Shown: piece by piece, positions 18,815-28,725 of the stretch
Layout: each line of letters opens with the position of its first letter
How positions within the stretch are numbered: the stretch's first letter is position 1
DNA from: Rhodanobacter sp. B05
Lineage (GTDB): Bacteria > Pseudomonadota > Gammaproteobacteria > Xanthomonadales > Rhodanobacteraceae
Direction: 5' to 3'
Length of the DNA stretch: 64,000 bases
Assembly: GCF_002001085.1 (NCBI RefSeq)
Contig: NZ_MUNU01000012.1
Coordinates: 124,001 to 188,000, forward strand
Program-made: the position numbers and the translations under genes
The notes under the pieces: model-generated
Databases searched by the model: none
Told to the model about the DNA's origin: nothing
Seen by the model: the letters and a program-made list of their open reading frames with translations, nothing else

Positions 18815-20401
18815 TTGAATGGGATCGAGCAACAGCACGCTCACCCGCTGGCCGCTCGCCATGGAGCGCACCCGAACCTTCCCTTCGAACGTGGCCGCAC
18901 GGTCCACGATGGCCGCGTGGCCCATCCCGCTGGTGGTGCGTTGCAGTCGCGGGAGCAGCGAATCCCAACGGATGTGCGGCAATCGAACGGGATTGGCGCG
19001 CACATCGATTTGAATCACCACCCATCGTCGTCGATGCTGCCCGCAGCGGATGATGACGTGGACATCCGATACATCCCTGCCAAGGCAGCGCTCCGCCACG
19101 GCTTCGCCAATGATCCGGTACACCGCCAGGTGAATGGCATGCGAAAACGCGCTGAGTTGTCCGCGCTGTTCGCACCAGTAGACCATCCCGGCCTCGTCCA
19201 GCATCCTGGCGAACGGCCCTTCACGGAATGATCTGGGCAACCCGCGTTGACCGATCTGATTCGGATACAAACCGTCAGCCAGGCGATGCAACTGGTCCTG
19301 CGCAGACAGCGCCTGACGCTGATAGCTGCCATCGTCATTGACGGGCCGCAGATGGCTCAGCCGGCTCGCCAGCATCAGCAGGGCGGAATGAAAGGAATCC
19401 CGGATCTGGTCCAGCGCCAGGGCCGTGTTCCTCAACTGGACCTCTCCCAGGTTTACATTGCGTTGCGCCAGCGCCAGGGCATTGCGCATGTCCGCACGTT
19501 CCTGCTGCACGCGCCGATCCAGAAGAGCGATGCGCGCCCCGGCCAGAAGCATGGTTGAAATCGCCATCGCGACCAGTATTTCTGCCTGAAGCGTCGCGTG
19601 ATCGTTGCGAGCCGGCATCAGAATCATGATGCCGAAGCTGGCCAACGTGCCGCCGATGGCCGCGCCTTTCCACCCATGACGAAGCGCGAGCCAGATCACG
19701 GGGAGGAACATCGCCATCTGCGCAATCTGCTGGGCACGCGGATCGCCCTCTCCCATCCAGACCATGAACGCGAACGCCGGCAACGCAAAGAGGACCGCAT
19801 CAAACACCAGCCGGCTTTCAAGGGTGTCGTGAACTAGTTGGCGCCAGCTGCCGTTTGCCTCCAGGAAGAGCTGGCGGAACACCAGCGTGATGGGGGTGAT
19901 GGTGAGGATGCCCAGAAAATTGCCCAGGATCAGCTGCGCAGTCAGCTGCCCATACCGGAGCACATAGCCGGGCGGAAACGGAGTGATCAGGATTTGACCC
20001 AGGCTGACGACCGTGGCGGCGCAGGCGACCAGCAGCGAACAGAGCACCAGGGCACCCATGTTGATCGAGAGCCGTTGGGGAAACAGTTGCCACCGTTCGC
20101 GGAACAGCCAGACGATCGGGATGAAGTAGCAGATCGAAGGCACCAGGTTCACGATCGACCAGAGCAGTCCGAACTGGTCGTAACAGGTGATGCTCACGTA
20201 GGCCAGACGCGCTGCATCGCCCGCGATCAGTGCTGGCCAATACTTGTATTTGGTCAGCAGAAGGACGCTGAGATGAAACCCAGTGAGAATGATCCAGTGC
20301 GGGATCGACAACTGGCGAAAGAGAACCAGCGCGGCGCAGTAAGCGACGGCGATCGTGAGGTTCCTAGTCCAGGCTTTCGCCCAAAATCCACCCTGCATCA
20401 T
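18803..20401 (-). CDS. MASE1-domain sensor protein with degenerate histidine-kinase C-terminus
   Basis: A 532-residue protein. Residues about 1-300 form eight to nine membrane helices of the MASE1 type. A coiled helical linker (QQERADMRNALALAQRN) leads to a segment resembling a dimerisation helix (DQIRDSFHSALLMLASRLSHL) and a C-terminal domain with YRIIGEAVAE, a degraded ATPase N-box. Glycine-rich ATP-lid motifs are not evident, so catalytic activity is doubtful. The start at 20401 follows GAGGGGGTGGA. No response regulator is adjacent. Confidence 0.65.
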   Translation of the reverse strand: MMQGGFWAKAWTRNLTIAVAYCAALVLFRQLSIPHWIILTGFHLSVLLLTKYKYWPALIAGDAARLAYVSITCYDQFGLLWSIVNLVPSICYFIPIVWLFRERWQLFPQRLSINMGALVLCSLLVACAATVVSLGQILITPFPPGYVLRYGQLTAQLILGNFLGILTITPITLVFRQLFLEANGSWRQLVHDTLESRLVFDAVLFALPAFAFMVWMGEGDPRAQQIAQMAMFLPVIWLALRHGWKGAAIGGTLASFGIMILMPARNDHATLQAEILVAMAISTMLLAGARIALLDRRVQQERADMRNALALAQRNVNLGEVQLRNTALALDQIRDSFHSALLMLASRLSHLRPVNDDGSYQRQALSAQDQLHRLADGLYPNQIGQRGLPRSFREGPFARMLDEAGMVYWCEQRGQLSAFSHAIHLAVYRIIGEAVAERCLGRDVSDVHVIIRCGQHRRRWVVIQIDVRANPVRLPHIRWDSLLPRLQRTTSGMGHAAIVDRAATFEGKVRVRSMASGQRVSVLLLDPIQPGD

Positions 20402-20805
20402 TCCACCCCCTCTATGGAAATCCCTGATGCCCACCAGCCAGCTGAACCACCTGATTGCATGGCCATGCGCGTGAGCCCCCAAAGACGCCTGCACATGGAC
20501 TTTCGGTAATGCACCTTAGCTTACCTCAACGCAGCCCGGGATTCAGACTCGCAAAGTGTGCGCTGGAGCGTGAAGAAGATTTTACACGGGAGCCGCGCGA
20601 TGGCTGGGGCACCGGAAGGTCCTGGAAGGGCCTTCCACAGCACGGAGGCCGGCCACGCCCCCTTCGCGATGGCGTGTATACCCGGGTTTCGCCTCTCTCC
20701 CCCGGCTCTTGCGTCGCCGGCGCCGCTTGCGCGCGCATGTCCTGGGCGGGTTCCACGGGCCGCCTAGCGACCCGCAAGCATGGCACGCCCTGGATCTCGC
20801 CCAAC
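20402..20805. other. 404-bp intergenic region, no gene seen
   Basis: The region lies upstream of the MASE1 gene and downstream of the ASCH gene, both on the minus strand. No open frame with credible codon use, RNA gene or long repeat is recognised. It must contain the MASE1 promoter, which cannot be placed confidently. Confidence 0.4.
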
Positions 20806-21171
20806 TCAGTAACCCTGATCAGGTCGTTCCCACGACACTTCGTAAAGCTTGCGTCGGGCAGCGACGCGAAAGGCACCGCCGAGCGGTCGCACACGCGTGA
20901 CATGCCATGCCCACAGGTCCGGGACCCATTGGCTGGCACATGCCGCTTCCAGCTCCGACGGCTGCCAGGCATGTACCTCCTCGACATCCACCATGGCGAC
21001 CGCGATACCGTCGGGGTCCGTTTCATCCTCCCCGCTGAGGAAGATGCGGTTCTCGACGATCAGCAGATCCCGCAACGGCAACTGCGGCGGGCGCCAGCTG
21101 CGGATCTCGAGCGTCTTGCGCCCCGCCGCGATGTTGGCGCCATTCGGAGCAACGATGGAAAGTGCGAGCAT
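20806..21171 (-). CDS. ASCH-domain protein
   Basis: A 121-residue protein. The start MLALSIVAPNGANIAAGRKT followed by LEIRSW is the ASCH signature (GxKxxExR pattern). The conserved body (LLIVENRIFLSG, GIAVAMVDVEEV) forms a beta-barrel that in related proteins binds RNA or modified nucleosides. The exact substrate is unknown. It is transcribed in the same direction as the methyltransferase at 21244, 72 bases away. Confidence 0.8.
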   Translation of the reverse strand: MLALSIVAPNGANIAAGRKTLEIRSWRPPQLPLRDLLIVENRIFLSGEDETDPDGIAVAMVDVEEVHAWQPSELEAACASQWVPDLWAWHVTRVRPLGGAFRVAARRKLYEVSWERPDQGY

Positions 21172-21243
21172 CGGGCTTGGACCTGTGGCCGATGGAAGGC
21201 AGCAAGGGGGTCGAGCGGGCCCATGGTAGCGACGCGCCCGACC

Positions 21244-21906
21244 TCACGCTTGCCGCGACAACCGGTACACCACCGTCTCCAGCGCGCTCACCCCTTCGGC
21301 AACGAAGCCCGGCTGCTGCGCGAGGATGTCGCGACGCTCCAGGGTCTCCACCTGCCAGTCACGACCATACAGCTCGCGCATCTCCGCTTCCGGCACGGCG
21401 AATGGCGGGCCCCGCTTTTCGTGCGGCGGATACTCCAGCGTGATCAGCAGAGCACGGCAGCCGGCCGGGAGCAGCGCATGCAGCTCGCGCACATAACGAC
21501 GGCGCAGCGGTGGCGGCAGCGCGATCAATGCCGCGCGGTCGTACACCGCCGCGCAGTCGGCCAGCACGTCGGCGTCGAGGCCGAAGACGTCGCCACAGAT
21601 CAGCTCGATGTTGCCGGCCCGGTAGTGGCGGCCGCGGTGCGAGTGGTGCACCTGCGGTGCCAGGCCGTGTTCGTCAAAGAACTGCGCCACCGCCAGCGGC
21701 GACAGTTCCACCCCCAGCACGCGGTGACCCTGCGCCGCCAGCCAGACGATATCCAGCGACTTGCCGGCCAGCGGCACGAACACCCGGCTGCCGGGCGAAA
21801 GCGCCAGCGCCGGCCAGTGCTCGAGCAGCAGTGGCGTCGGCCGGTCCTGGTGGAAGCCGGTGCGACCTTCGCGCCAGCAGCGCTGGTGCCAGAAGTCGGG
21901 GTCCAT
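21244..21906 (-). CDS. tpm: thiopurine S-methyltransferase
   Basis: A 220-residue SAM-dependent methyltransferase. It starts [20 protein letters not shown], the characteristic TPMT N-terminus, then has the SAM-binding motif [16 protein letters not shown] and [11 protein letters not shown]. Bacterial members methylate thiopurines and also tellurite or selenite. The ATG at 21906 matches the family start; the longer frame upstream belongs to the flank of the M1 isopeptidase. Confidence 0.9.
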   Translation of the reverse strand: MDPDFWHQRCWREGRTGFHQDRPTPLLLEHWPALALSPGSRVFVPLAGKSLDIVWLAAQGHRVLGVELSPLAVAQFFDEHGLAPQVHHSHRGRHYRAGNIELICGDVFGLDADVLADCAAVYDRAALIALPPPLRRRYVRELHALLPAGCRALLITLEYPPHEKRGPPFAVPEAEMRELYGRDWQVETLERRDILAQQPGFVAEGVSALETVVYRLSRQA

Positions 21907-21991
21907 GGGGTGGCTTCTGTTGGTGTGGGAATGACCCCCGACACCATCTTCGCCATTTTCTCGCACTTGATCCAGGCGCCCCTGATCGGAT

Positions 21992-24172
21992 TCAGCCGCC
22001 CGAACGTGCGCCACTCCGCGCTGGCCTGGTCGACATCGCCTCTCTCATCTCCCGCCAACGCATGTATTGCTGCTTCTTGACGGGATTCGGTTCTTCGTAC
22101 CCTTGCAACCAGAAACGGAACCAGTCCAGATTCCGCACATTGACCGCAACCTTGTGCCGTGGCTGAAACTTGATATGGGCCTCATCCGGAAACACGTACA
22201 TATCCCCTTGAAATCTCCGCACCAGCGGCAGCGCGTACTCCAGGGAGACTCGATACTCCTGCTCCGCCATCTGGAAAAGTATAGGGATATGGATCTTGTC
22301 AAGACTGTACGTTGGCGAGACGGTTCGCCAACGTTTCGGTGTCTCTTCTGGCGCACCCAACTGCCACATCTTTTTGAGCCCGGATCGGAAACCAGGTCTG
22401 AGGCTGTTGAAAAGGTAATAGGTCTGATCGGTCACCGGTGTACTGACTGAGGCTACGGCAAGCACGTTCGAATGGATCGCCGTCCAGAGCGTCACCTCGC
22501 TTCCATAACTCAGCCCTCCCATGCCCACTCTGCTCGGGTTTATGCGCCCAGCCGCAGCCAAGTACTTCACAACGCCCTCGACTGCTAGCTGTCCTTGATC
22601 GATTCGCTGGACAAAGTCGTGATATCCAGGAAGTCCGTTGATACAAAGTGCAGAAATTCCATGCTCGGCCAGTGACTCCAGCGGCCACTCATTACCCACC
22701 CCGCCGCGCAGGAAACCATCGCAGCTATAGAAGTTGACGAACAACGGCGGTGGCTTGTTGGCATCGATATTGCGCGCCTCGAACAGGAAGCCCGTGAACT
22801 CGCGACCCAGCTTATCCTTCCACCGAATCAGCTTCGACGGTACCGTTGAGGCGATATCCTCCGCCAACTTCTTGTTGGGGTCGAAGAGCACGCTCCGCTC
22901 ATCGGTGGACAAGTCGACCATGTCCAGATGCGGGGGGCGATCCGCCTCGGCGGCGACACAGACAAGTGTGGCTGAAGACACAGCGCAAGGAATACCCCAA
23001 TCACGCTCGCTATCTCCGCTCAGTAGTCCATCCGCCACCACGATCGGGCGCACCTTGCCGCTAATCACGTTCCAGGCGAAGATCGATTGCGCTTCCCCTC
23101 TTCCATAGTCTCTGACGGTGAAGAGAACTTCATCCGACCCAAGCCGCCACTGGATATCACTGATCGACTTCTCCGTGCACAACTCAGCCAGACACTTCAC
23201 CGGTGAGGCGGAACGCTTCCCAGGCAGCATGGAGAGCTCGACATCGGGCTTCCGACTGAGGCCTTGCCCGTTGCCAGCGTGAGTCAGCAATGCAATGCGG
23301 CCATCATCACGATTGAGCGTCAGCTTCCAGGGATGAGACAAGGTGCTTGGCAGGTCCGCGATCTGCAATGAGGGCACTGGTACATCCGAAGAAGGCATAT
23401 CCCGGGTGGTCATCGTTGTGAGATCGACCACCTTCCAGTGATCGGGCACTTCGGCCAGCAACGGTCCGGTCGAATACCAGTCTCCCAAGAACCTTTGCGT
23501 GGAGGGCCGCCCTTCGACTCGGCTGGAGCGCAGCAGCCCGGCGGACATCACCACCTTATCGTCGATATGCACACCCACGTCATACTGGGCCTGTTCCGCG
23601 GCAAGCACCTGTTCGCGAGTGGCGCCTACGCTGTACTCCAATGACTGGCCATCTTTGCTCAAGGCAAAGTTGCGTACGTCGGCCGGATCGTCCGTCACCA
23701 ACTGCGAGCCGGAGCCGTTCGCTGCTGCACGCCAGACGGCTATCCTTCCTTTTAGATGGGCGCGGAAGTAAATCCACCGGCTGTCAGGCGACCAGACTGC
23801 CGGGGAAGCGAGGACCACGCCATTTACGTACTCCCGCAAAGGAACACCGCCGTCCGACACGGAATGCGGAAGGGAGCGGCGCTCCAAGCGCTGCACGTAC
23901 CACGTGGTGTCGTAAGTGTTGCGCTCGATCGACGTTCTCACAGCGCGGAACGCCACGTACCGCCCATCGGGCGAGATCACCGGGTTGCCCAAGTCGGTCA
24001 CTTCCATCAGGCGCCGCGGAGAGATCGTCGCCGCAGGAGACGTCGCGGCGACAACCACGCCCAATACCAGCGCAAGTGCCGAAACCCAACGCGGGTAGCG
24101 CTTAATTGAGGGCTTCGAGCGCAAGTGAAACATTACGGCTACCCACAAGGCCAGTTGATGAAAAAGTTTCAT
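21992..24172 (-). CDS. M1: AtxE2-type lasso peptide isopeptidase
   Basis: A 726-residue S9-family hydrolase with an N-terminal signal/anchor (helix near residues 30-48). Residues about 50-420 are a beta-propeller-like domain with [34 protein letters not shown] and [10 protein letters not shown]. The C-terminal alpha/beta hydrolase has nucleophile Ser555 in GGLSYGSE, acidic EQE at 637-639 and His666. AtxE2, the characterised relative, cuts the isopeptide bond of the lasso ring and uses Glu rather than Asp in its triad. GGAGAGAGGAC precedes the ATG, 10 bases after the M1 receptor stop. Base composition is visibly less GC-rich than the housekeeping genes. Confidence 0.88.
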   Translation of the reverse strand: MKLFHQLALWVAVMFHLRSKPSIKRYPRWVSALALVLGVVVAATSPAATISPRRLMEVTDLGNPVISPDGRYVAFRAVRTSIERNTYDTTWYVQRLERRSLPHSVSDGGVPLREYVNGVVLASPAVWSPDSRWIYFRAHLKGRIAVWRAAANGSGSQLVTDDPADVRNFALSKDGQSLEYSVGATREQVLAAEQAQYDVGVHIDDKVVMSAGLLRSSRVEGRPSTQRFLGDWYSTGPLLAEVPDHWKVVDLTTMTTRDMPSSDVPVPSLQIADLPSTLSHPWKLTLNRDDGRIALLTHAGNGQGLSRKPDVELSMLPGKRSASPVKCLAELCTEKSISDIQWRLGSDEVLFTVRDYGRGEAQSIFAWNVISGKVRPIVVADGLLSGDSERDWGIPCAVSSATLVCVAAEADRPPHLDMVDLSTDERSVLFDPNKKLAEDIASTVPSKLIRWKDKLGREFTGFLFEARNIDANKPPPLFVNFYSCDGFLRGGVGNEWPLESLAEHGISALCINGLPGYHDFVQRIDQGQLAVEGVVKYLAAAGRINPSRVGMGGLSYGSEVTLWTAIHSNVLAVASVSTPVTDQTYYLFNSLRPGFRSGLKKMWQLGAPEETPKRWRTVSPTYSLDKIHIPILFQMAEQEYRVSLEYALPLVRRFQGDMYVFPDEAHIKFQPRHKVAVNVRNLDWFRFWLQGYEEPNPVKKQQYMRWREMREAMSTRPARSGARSGG

Positions 24173-24182
24173 GTCCTCTCTC

Positions 24183-26801
24183 CTACCAGTGCTTGGATAC
24201 GGAAAGGCTCACGAAGCGTCCCACCGCCGAATAGTTGGTGGAATCGTAAGGCGCGTAGGTCAATGAGGTGACGGTGTACAACGGGGGAGCACGATCAAGC
24301 ACGTTCTGCACCGACAACTCCAGTGCCAGATTCGACCATGCGTCCTCCCGCGCGCCGGTGTTGTAGTGCAGCGTGGCGTCGAAGGTGGTGAATGAGGCGC
24401 CCTTCCTGCTGTCGGCGGTGTTGGTCACCCCGCTTTTGTAGTTTCCAAACAGCGAAGCGGTGAAGCCGCCCTGCTGCCACACCGCCCCGATTCGGCTGTT
24501 GATTCTGGCCGGATTGAACAACGTACCGGCCAGTTCGTAAGGGCTTTGCGCCGCCGTCAGCGACTGTCTGCTGTCCAACCAACTGGCCGAACCGCGGATC
24601 GTCAACCGCCCCATTCCCAGATCGAACAGGTACGACCCTGACAGATCGACCCCTTTGATCCGCTGCCGGGATGCATTGACATATCGGCTATCGGCGATCG
24701 CCACGACCTTACTTGCGTCGTAAGGTGTGCCAACGTAGTTGTAGAAGTTGCTGGCGCTTGCAAGCGCTGCCGCCTGCGCGACCTCGGTTGGATCGTAATC
24801 GACAAAATCGGCGTAGATCGGATTGCCAAGCACATTGGCTTCGGTGATGGGCTGCAGAACCCGCTGGGTATAGTCGATATCGAACCAAGTCAGCTCCGTA
24901 TCAAGGCTTGACAACGCCTCCGGGTGGAATGCCAGCGAGGCACTCCATGTCCGGGCTCGCTCCGGGTGCAGGTCCGGGTTGCCACCCGACAGCGCTAATA
25001 CCGTGGCATCTGCGGGGTAGCCTGTGCCTCCATACGATGCCGCCGGATAGTAGAACGCGTTCCCGGCGGAATAACGCTGCAAGAGCGTCGGCGCCTTGAA
25101 TGACTTGCCCCATGAGGCTTTCAACGAGAAATCGGCGCTGGGCGAATAGACCACCCCGAGCTTGGGCGTGGTCACCCTCCCGTAATCACCATCTTCGGTG
25201 CGGACCGCGCCTGTCAGCGCAAGTTGCTGTATCCCGCCGATGCTCTGCTCCGGCCCCACCAACGGCAGGCTCAACTCGACATAGGCAAAGCGGCTGCTCT
25301 CGTCGCCATCGGTGTTGACCTTGTTAGCGTACAGGTACAGAAAGTCGTTGTATCGATAGCCTGCGCCAGTAGCGAGCCTCGCTTCGCCGCCAGGCAGCGT
25401 GAACAACGGGCCTTCCGCGCCGATCTCGTAAGTCAAGCTTTTGTTCCTGTACGCAGTGAGGCCGTTGGCAATGACCGCCCCGTCCTCACTGCTCACCGCC
25501 AGTTGAGCAACCGAATTCTTCTCTTTCCCCACGGCCCCGCTGAGCGTGAGCGTCCAGTCCCCCGGCAACCATACTTCGAGACTGGGCGCCAGCAGAGTGG
25601 CCTTCGTCTCTACGTTGTAGGGGTAGTAAGCGCCTGGGTACGCCAGCGCTGTGTGGATATCCCGATCGCTGCTGAGCGCGTCCAGATGTATTTCAGCAGC
25701 GTCTCCCAACGACTGATGCAGGCTGAACAAACCGCTGCGCAGATCATTGCCCTGCCATAGCGTCGAAGGCCGGTACATCGATTGGGTGTAGTCACGCTGA
25801 TCGGAGTAGATCGGATCGTTGGAGGTTTTCTCCCCTGCCACAATCAAGCCTCCCGTGGCCCAGGTTGTGCCGGCGGTGGCGTTGTACTCGCGCGTTATCA
25901 ACCCACCATCGGTGGCGCCCCCATAGCGAGCGCTCACGGTCACGCCATCGAAGTCACGCTTGAGGATTAGATTGGCCACGCCCCCCACCGCATCGGAGCC
26001 GTAAATCGCCGAAGCACCATCCGGGACGATCTCAAGACGCTCCACCGCCTCCATCGGAATCGTGCTGATATCAACCGCCTGTGCATAGCCGCCGTAGGAC
26101 ATGCGGCGACCATTGAGCAAGGTCAAGGTCGCATCCGGCCCCAGCCCGCGTAGATTGATGCCCGAGCCGCCGGTGATGTTTTGATTGCTGGCTGACCCAC
26201 CTGAGTGCATTGTCACCCCCGGATTTTGCCCGCCGTTAAAATTTTGGGGGATGCTGCGGATTACCTCGCCGAGACCCGAGAAACCTTCCTCCTGAATTTG
26301 CTGGCTACCGATCGTGATGACCGGCGATGGTGTCGTACCACCGCGGATACGCGTACCGGTAACGGTGACGGTTTGCAACGTAGTCGGCTCGGGCTTCTGG
26401 TCTGCTTTTTGGCCTGTTGCGGAAACCGGCTTCGCCGAGCGATGCGGTGGATTAGGTGGCCCCTGCTTGATCACCACCGTTCCCGCATCGGTGAATTGAT
26501 AGGTCAGCCCCGTGCCCTTGAGCAGCACGTCCAACATGGCGCGTGGCGATGCAGCGCCGTCGTAGCCGGACGCAGTGCGCCCTTGTACCAGGGATGGGTC
26601 GTACAGCACCTGCAGGCCGCTCTGCCCAGTGAACTGGTTTAGCGCCGCCCCCAGGGGACCGCCGGCGATATGGAAGCTTTGCGTGACGGCAGCGGCCTGG
26701 GCGAGTGCGCCCGGGCTTGCCATGGCGGCCGACAATGCAGCCGCCAGCAGTGTGACGCACAGGCGCTTGCGGCAACGATGCCTGTTCTTCGATATGTGCA
26801 T
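24183..26801 (-). CDS. M1: TonB-dependent receptor with STN signalling domain
   Basis: An 872-residue FecA-type outer-membrane receptor. A signal peptide (to about residue 36) is followed by an STN domain (about 40-115, FHIAGGPLGAALNQFTG to GTVVIKQ), a Pro/Lys linker, a plug starting TVTVTGTRIRGGTTPSPV, and a 22-strand barrel ending SVSKHW. It should import a ligand, presumably a lasso peptide, and signal to FecR through STN. ATG 26801 follows GGGGAGGGGAT; the upstream in-frame extension crosses a REP element and is rejected. An ECF-type promoter motif lies at 26858-26882. Confidence 0.9.
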   Translation of the reverse strand: MHISKNRHRCRKRLCVTLLAAALSAAMASPGALAQAAAVTQSFHIAGGPLGAALNQFTGQSGLQVLYDPSLVQGRTASGYDGAASPRAMLDVLLKGTGLTYQFTDAGTVVIKQGPPNPPHRSAKPVSATGQKADQKPEPTTLQTVTVTGTRIRGGTTPSPVITIGSQQIQEEGFSGLGEVIRSIPQNFNGGQNPGVTMHSGGSASNQNITGGSGINLRGLGPDATLTLLNGRRMSYGGYAQAVDISTIPMEAVERLEIVPDGASAIYGSDAVGGVANLILKRDFDGVTVSARYGGATDGGLITREYNATAGTTWATGGLIVAGEKTSNDPIYSDQRDYTQSMYRPSTLWQGNDLRSGLFSLHQSLGDAAEIHLDALSSDRDIHTALAYPGAYYPYNVETKATLLAPSLEVWLPGDWTLTLSGAVGKEKNSVAQLAVSSEDGAVIANGLTAYRNKSLTYEIGAEGPLFTLPGGEARLATGAGYRYNDFLYLYANKVNTDGDESSRFAYVELSLPLVGPEQSIGGIQQLALTGAVRTEDGDYGRVTTPKLGVVYSPSADFSLKASWGKSFKAPTLLQRYSAGNAFYYPAASYGGTGYPADATVLALSGGNPDLHPERARTWSASLAFHPEALSSLDTELTWFDIDYTQRVLQPITEANVLGNPIYADFVDYDPTEVAQAAALASASNFYNYVGTPYDASKVVAIADSRYVNASRQRIKGVDLSGSYLFDLGMGRLTIRGSASWLDSRQSLTAAQSPYELAGTLFNPARINSRIGAVWQQGGFTASLFGNYKSGVTNTADSRKGASFTTFDATLHYNTGAREDAWSNLALELSVQNVLDRAPPLYTVTSLTYAPYDSTNYSAVGRFVSLSVSKHW

Positions 26802-26857
26802 ATCCCCTCCCCTTCGAGTTTGTCGTGCCGCGGACCGAGCCGCGTTCCCATGACAAG

Positions 26858-26882
26858 AACGACGTGGTGAAAGGAAACCCCT
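26858..26882 (-). promoter_or_regulatory. M1 receptor: ECF-type promoter motif AGGGG-N16-CGTT
   Basis: Read on the minus strand, AGGGG is followed 16 bases later by CGTT. The same pair at the same spacing occurs before the M1 sigma gene (28620-28644). CGTT resembles the CGTC core of many ECF -10 elements. The motif sits 57 bases upstream of the receptor start. Confidence 0.6.
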
Positions 26883-26912
26883 AGTCGAAGCAGCTTCGAA
26901 TAAACCGGCTTT

Positions 26913-26987
26913 TGTAGGAGCGCACCCTGTGCGCGAAAGCACGCTACCGCGTGGGTGCACGATTCGCGCACAGGGTGCGCTCCTACA
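26913..26987. repeat. REP/BIME-like inverted repeat
   Basis: A 25-base arm beginning TGTAGGAGCGCACCCTGTGC at 26913-26937 has its perfect reverse complement at 26963-26987, with a 25-base loop. The GTAGGAGCGCACCCTGTGCGCGA head is a known type of dispersed extragenic palindrome in Xanthomonadaceae and relatives. It lies between the M1 fecR stop and the M1 receptor promoter and may terminate or stabilise the fecR transcript. Confidence 0.85.
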
Positions 26988-27035
26988 GAGATCCTAAGCT
27001 TTGAAGCAACGCTCATCTCCGACTTTCAAGCGGGC

Positions 27036-28013
27036 TCAACGGCGATACAGGCGAATCTCGCCATTGCCGCGGTCATGTTCGGCGCGAATCGGGTAAACGC
27101 TCTGCAGCGCGCGCACCAAGGCACTCGTGTTGCCAATGCGGAACTCGCCACTGATCTTGAGTTGCGCCAGCGAAGGATCCGCGATGACCAGGCGATCGGG
27201 TCCGTAGCGATTGGCCTCGGCCACGGCGTCGCCGAGCGGCGTGGCTCGGAATACCAGCCTGCCCTGCGTCCAGCCTGCGGTCATGGTTGGATCGGCACGC
27301 CCCCTGGTCCAGGCACCATCGCCAGCCACGATCTGTTCGCCAGCCGTCAGCTCGGCCGTGTTGCCGTCGCGTGCAATCGCAACCGCACCTTCAAGCACCG
27401 CGACCACGGTTTGGGCACCGCTGTCGCGCACGTCGAAGCGCGTGCCGATATCCGAGATGGTATTGCCGCCGGCCTGCACCACGAACGGACGATTGGCATC
27501 GTGGGTCACCTCGAACATCGCCTCACCCCGACGCAGCCATACGCGCCGAGTGTGCCGACCGAGGTCGACATCAAGCACGGTATCGGTGTTGAGCACGATC
27601 CGGGAGCCGTCTGCCAACACCACGCTGCGTTGTTCGCCATGCGCCGTGGCATAGCTGCTGGCGGAGCTGCCGCCAACAAACCACCAGGTGGCAAAACTGG
27701 TACACAACACAACGGCTGCAAGCGAAGCGACAGCCAGCCAACGCAGGCGACCGTTGCGGCTGGGAGTGGCTTGTGCAGATCGCCTCGCTTCCTGCCGCCA
27801 TTGCACAATCTCCGGGTCCTCGGCGAGCTCATCCAGTCCGCTCCATAATTGTTCTGCCTGGGCGTAGGCCTCGGCATGCGTGGTCTGCGCCGTACGCCAT
27901 GCGTCGAAGTCGCGGCGCTCCGCCGCCGAGCAATCGCTGGCGCGCAGCCGCGCAAGCCAGCGCTCGGCCTGTCGGTGAATAGCCTCTATGTCGTGTTCGC
28001 GGTCCATGCTCAT
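27036..28013 (-). CDS. M1: FecR-type anti-sigma/sigma regulator
   Basis: A 325-residue inner-membrane protein. The N-terminal cytoplasmic DUF4880 region (AERWLARLRASDCSAAERRDFDAW) binds sigma. One membrane helix lies near residues 95-115. The periplasmic FecR domain has YATAHGEQRSVVLADGS and TRFDVRDSG, and a C-terminal STN-like fold ends with ISGEFRIGN. ATG 28013 overlaps the sigma stop by four bases (ATGA), indicating coupled translation. It should hold the M1 sigma until the receptor STN domain signals. Confidence 0.9.
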   Translation of the reverse strand: MSMDREHDIEAIHRQAERWLARLRASDCSAAERRDFDAWRTAQTTHAEAYAQAEQLWSGLDELAEDPEIVQWRQEARRSAQATPSRNGRLRWLAVASLAAVVLCTSFATWWFVGGSSASSYATAHGEQRSVVLADGSRIVLNTDTVLDVDLGRHTRRVWLRRGEAMFEVTHDANRPFVVQAGGNTISDIGTRFDVRDSGAQTVVAVLEGAVAIARDGNTAELTAGEQIVAGDGAWTRGRADPTMTAGWTQGRLVFRATPLGDAVAEANRYGPDRLVIADPSLAQLKISGEFRIGNTSALVRALQSVYPIRAEHDRGNGEIRLYRR

Positions 28014-28552
28014 TTGAACGTCCTCCCGCGGTGTTCCCCTATCGCGCAGCGGCAAACAGCAAGTGCATGGGCGATCTGGTTCTCGACGGTGCGCTCGGAA
28101 GTGCCAAAACGGCGTGCGATGTCGCGATAACTCAGCCCCTCGAAACGATGCAGCACGAACACCTCACGGCAACGCGGTGGCAACGTGCGGATGGCCTGCT
28201 TGATCAACCCGAGATCCTGCCGCCCCGCCAGCAGGCGATCCGGCTGAGGCTCGCCCGAGACGAGCTCATGACCGTCCAACGGACAATGATCCTCGGTACG
28301 CTGCACCTTGGCACGTCGCCAGCGATCCGCGACCACGCTGGCAGCAACGTGAAAAAGTAGAGCCCGCACCTCGCCGGCATCGCCAATACCGCGATAGCGC
28401 AGCATGCGCAGGCAGGTTTCCTGCACGGCATCGTCCGCAGCGTCGGCGCTGCCCAGCTGGCGCTGCAAGTGGCGCCGCAGGCCCGGGATCAGATCCTCCA
28501 GCAATCCGGCGAACGGCGCGTCGTCGGCTGCCGATGTGGCATCCGAAGTCAT
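28010..28552 (-). CDS. M1: FecI-type ECF sigma factor
   Basis: A 180-residue ECF sigma. Region 2 includes DAADDAVQETCLRMLRY, and region 4 includes TLPPRCREVFVLHRFEGLSYRDIARRFG with the FecI-like TSERTVENQIAHAL helix-turn-helix. It should transcribe the M1 receptor and its own operon from the AGGGG-N16-CGTT promoters. ATG 28552 has an AGG eight bases upstream; an in-frame ATG at 28591 has no ribosome-binding site but cannot be excluded. Its stop overlaps fecR. Confidence 0.87.
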   Translation of the reverse strand: MTSDATSAADDAPFAGLLEDLIPGLRRHLQRQLGSADAADDAVQETCLRMLRYRGIGDAGEVRALLFHVAASVVADRWRRAKVQRTEDHCPLDGHELVSGEPQPDRLLAGRQDLGLIKQAIRTLPPRCREVFVLHRFEGLSYRDIARRFGTSERTVENQIAHALAVCRCAIGEHRGRTFK

Positions 28553-28619
28553 CCGATCAGCCTGCGCAGGGCCATGACGTAGGGTCAGCATGGTTGCTAT
28601 GTAGCAGGTCCGGAAATGC

Positions 28620-28644
28620 AACGGTCAAGTCTCCGTTTTCCCCT
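28620..28644 (-). promoter_or_regulatory. M1 sigma-fecR: ECF-type promoter motif AGGGG-N16-CGTT
   Basis: This is the partner of the motif before the M1 receptor: AGGGG then CGTT after exactly 16 bases. The remaining spacer differs, as expected for a selected promoter rather than a simple duplication. It lies 68 bases upstream of the chosen sigma start and supports autoregulation. Confidence 0.6.
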
Positions 28645-28725
28645 ATGACCAAGCTCCTTTGTAAGACATGTTCTGGGCACGTAGCACTTCAAAGCCCATC
28701 CCGATGTATGCGCCTTTGACCAAAT

